From Edaphobacter paludis (GTDB taxonomy: Bacteria; Acidobacteriota; Terriglobia; Terriglobales; Acidobacteriaceae), in NCBI RefSeq assembly GCF_039993895.1, contig NZ_CP121194.1:2790001-2854000 (forward strand): 64,000 nucleotides of DNA. The letters run 5' to 3'. A program made the translations under genes and the position numbers. Below are positions 63,201 to 64,000 of the stretch, in pieces; the first letter of the stretch is position 1, and every line of letters begins with the position of its first letter. The notes under the pieces are model-generated. The model did no database searches and was not told the origin of the DNA. It was given only the letters and a program-made list of their open reading frames with translations.

Positions 63201-64000
63201 ATGACACCAACGCTTATTACTCCCGAAGAAACGACGACGACCCAGGCCGCCGCCTCTACACGCGTTATCCCCGCCGTCGCCGAAGTCCAGCAGAAGGTGA
63301 AGCAGGACCTTCGCATGGGCCGCGAGTATCAGCAGGGACGCATCAACTGGCTCACCACGATCTTCATGGGCCTTTTCCATGTGGGCGCCATCGCCGCACT
63401 CTTCTTCTTTAGCTGGAAGAACCTTCTCGCGTTCGTGGTCATGTACTTCTTCGCGATCAATGTCGGCATCGGCATGGCCTATCACCGGCTGCTGACGCAC
63501 CGCGGCTACAAGACGCCCAAGTGGGTCGAATACTTTCTGACCATGTGCGGAACGCTCGCGCTTGAGGGCGGACCGATCTTCTGGGTGGCCACGCACCGCG
63601 TTCACCATCAGAACTCCGACGACGAGGGCGATCCTCACACGCCGCACGATGGCACCTGGTGGGCGCATGCAGGCTGGATTCTTTCGGGCCGGGCCATGCA
63701 CTCCGAGACCGCGCTGCTCGGCCGTTACGCTCCTGACCTTACGCGCGATCCCGTGCATGTGTGGCTGAGCAAATATCACTGGGTTCCTCTGACCACCTCG
63801 GGCGTTCTGCTTGGACTTATCGGCGGCTTCGCTACGCACAGCGTCATGGGCGGCGTAACCATGATTCTTTGGGGAACCTTCCTCCGCGTTACGCTTGGCC
63901 TTCATGCAACGTGGCTGGTCAACTCCGCCACGCACCTGTGGGGCAAGCGACGTTTCGAAACCAAGGACGATTCGCGCAATAACTGGTGGGTCGCTCTGCT
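63201..64000 (+). CDS. Acyl-CoA/lipid fatty-acid desaturase, 5' part
   Basis: The frame from the ATG at 63201 is open to the window edge, giving 266 residues. It has hydrophobic segments (FFAINVGIGMAYHRLLTHRG) and two of the three histidine boxes of membrane desaturases: HRLLTH and HRVHHQNSDDEGDPHTP. WLVNSATHLWGKRR is the characteristic segment before the third box, which lies outside. These diiron enzymes introduce a delta-9 or similar double bond. GGAC lies about 10 bases before the ATG. It is divergent from the phosphoesterase gene across the Pho-like repeats. Confidence 0.92.
   Translation, partial: MTPTLITPEETTTTQAAASTRVIPAVAEVQQKVKQDLRMGREYQQGRINWLTTIFMGLFHVGAIAALFFFSWKNLLAFVVMYFFAINVGIGMAYHRLLTHRGYKTPKWVEYFLTMCGTLALEGGPIFWVATHRVHHQNSDDEGDPHTPHDGTWWAHAGWILSGRAMHSETALLGRYAPDLTRDPVHVWLSKYHWVPLTTSGVLLGLIGGFATHSVMGGVTMILWGTFLRVTLGLHATWLVNSATHLWGKRRFETKDDSRNNWWVAL

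Overview
The window looks like chromosome from an Acidobacteriota member of the Terriglobia (Acidobacteriaceae-like, in the range of Granulicella, Edaphobacter or Terriglobus). This placement rests on gene content, not on a marker-gene tree. The clues are Oar-type TonB-dependent receptors with an N-terminal carboxypeptidase-regulatory domain, many secreted glycoside hydrolases, RskA-type anti-sigma control, a futalosine-pathway menaquinone enzyme (MqnC), a bacillithiol enzyme (BshC), a PEP-CTERM protein and moderately high GC. I see no phage, transposase, plasmid or CRISPR signature.

Layout. 1-115: the first 38 codons of an Oar-like receptor running off the left edge. 570-646: tRNA-Arg(ACG). 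946-5403: a four-gene iron-uptake operon (FTR1 permease fused to a DUF2318 domain, two FtsX-like permeases, one ATPase). 5462-7152: tlyA-nadK on the minus strand. 7330-8738: ECF sigma factor and RskA anti-sigma factor. 8989-15050: YncE-like lipoprotein, DUF92 protein, YdcF-like protein, tsaC, an rRNA/tRNA methyltransferase and rarA. 15083-21248: a probable sugar-acid/pectin utilisation block (isomerase-like protein, zinc dehydrogenase, SDR, MFS hexuronate-type transporter, oligogalacturonate lyase). 21464-29365: mqnC, a sulfatase, tRNA-Ser(CGA), GH27, an MBL-fold hydrolase and GH92. 29426-30579: RES-Xre toxin-antitoxin pair. 30637-36328: SpoIIE-type phosphatase coupled to a YihY membrane protein, queG, and a mutarotase-like protein. 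36740-43389: a complete Oar-like receptor, an APC permease and bshC. 43526-47546: NUDIX hydrolase, cold-shock protein, DNA polymerase X and PEP-CTERM protein. 47559-50965: sirohaem synthesis genes and a sirohaem reductase behind a leader region. 51054-64000: alpha/beta hydrolase, a second ECF sigma/anti-sigma pair, GH29 fucosidase, dienelactone hydrolase, peroxiredoxin, pgi, an IclR regulator, manA, a beta-propeller/phosphoesterase fusion and the 5' part of a fatty-acid desaturase.

Together the genes describe a heterotrophic plant- or microbial-glycan degrader. Secreted Tat- or Sec-exported hydrolases (GH27, GH29, GH92, PL22, sulfatase) release sugars. A transporter and dehydrogenases take them in and oxidise them, and pgi and manA feed fructose-6-phosphate. 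The most interesting feature is upstream of the sirohaem reductase. There a good sigma-70 promoter drives a 25-codon, near-leaderless ORF with seven cysteine codons, and an intrinsic-terminator hairpin lies before the reductase gene. I read this as a cysteine-sensing attenuator for sulfite assimilation.

Limits. All calls are from reading translated sequence and motifs. No database search, structure prediction or expression data was available, and several start codons are choices among alternatives, stated where relevant.
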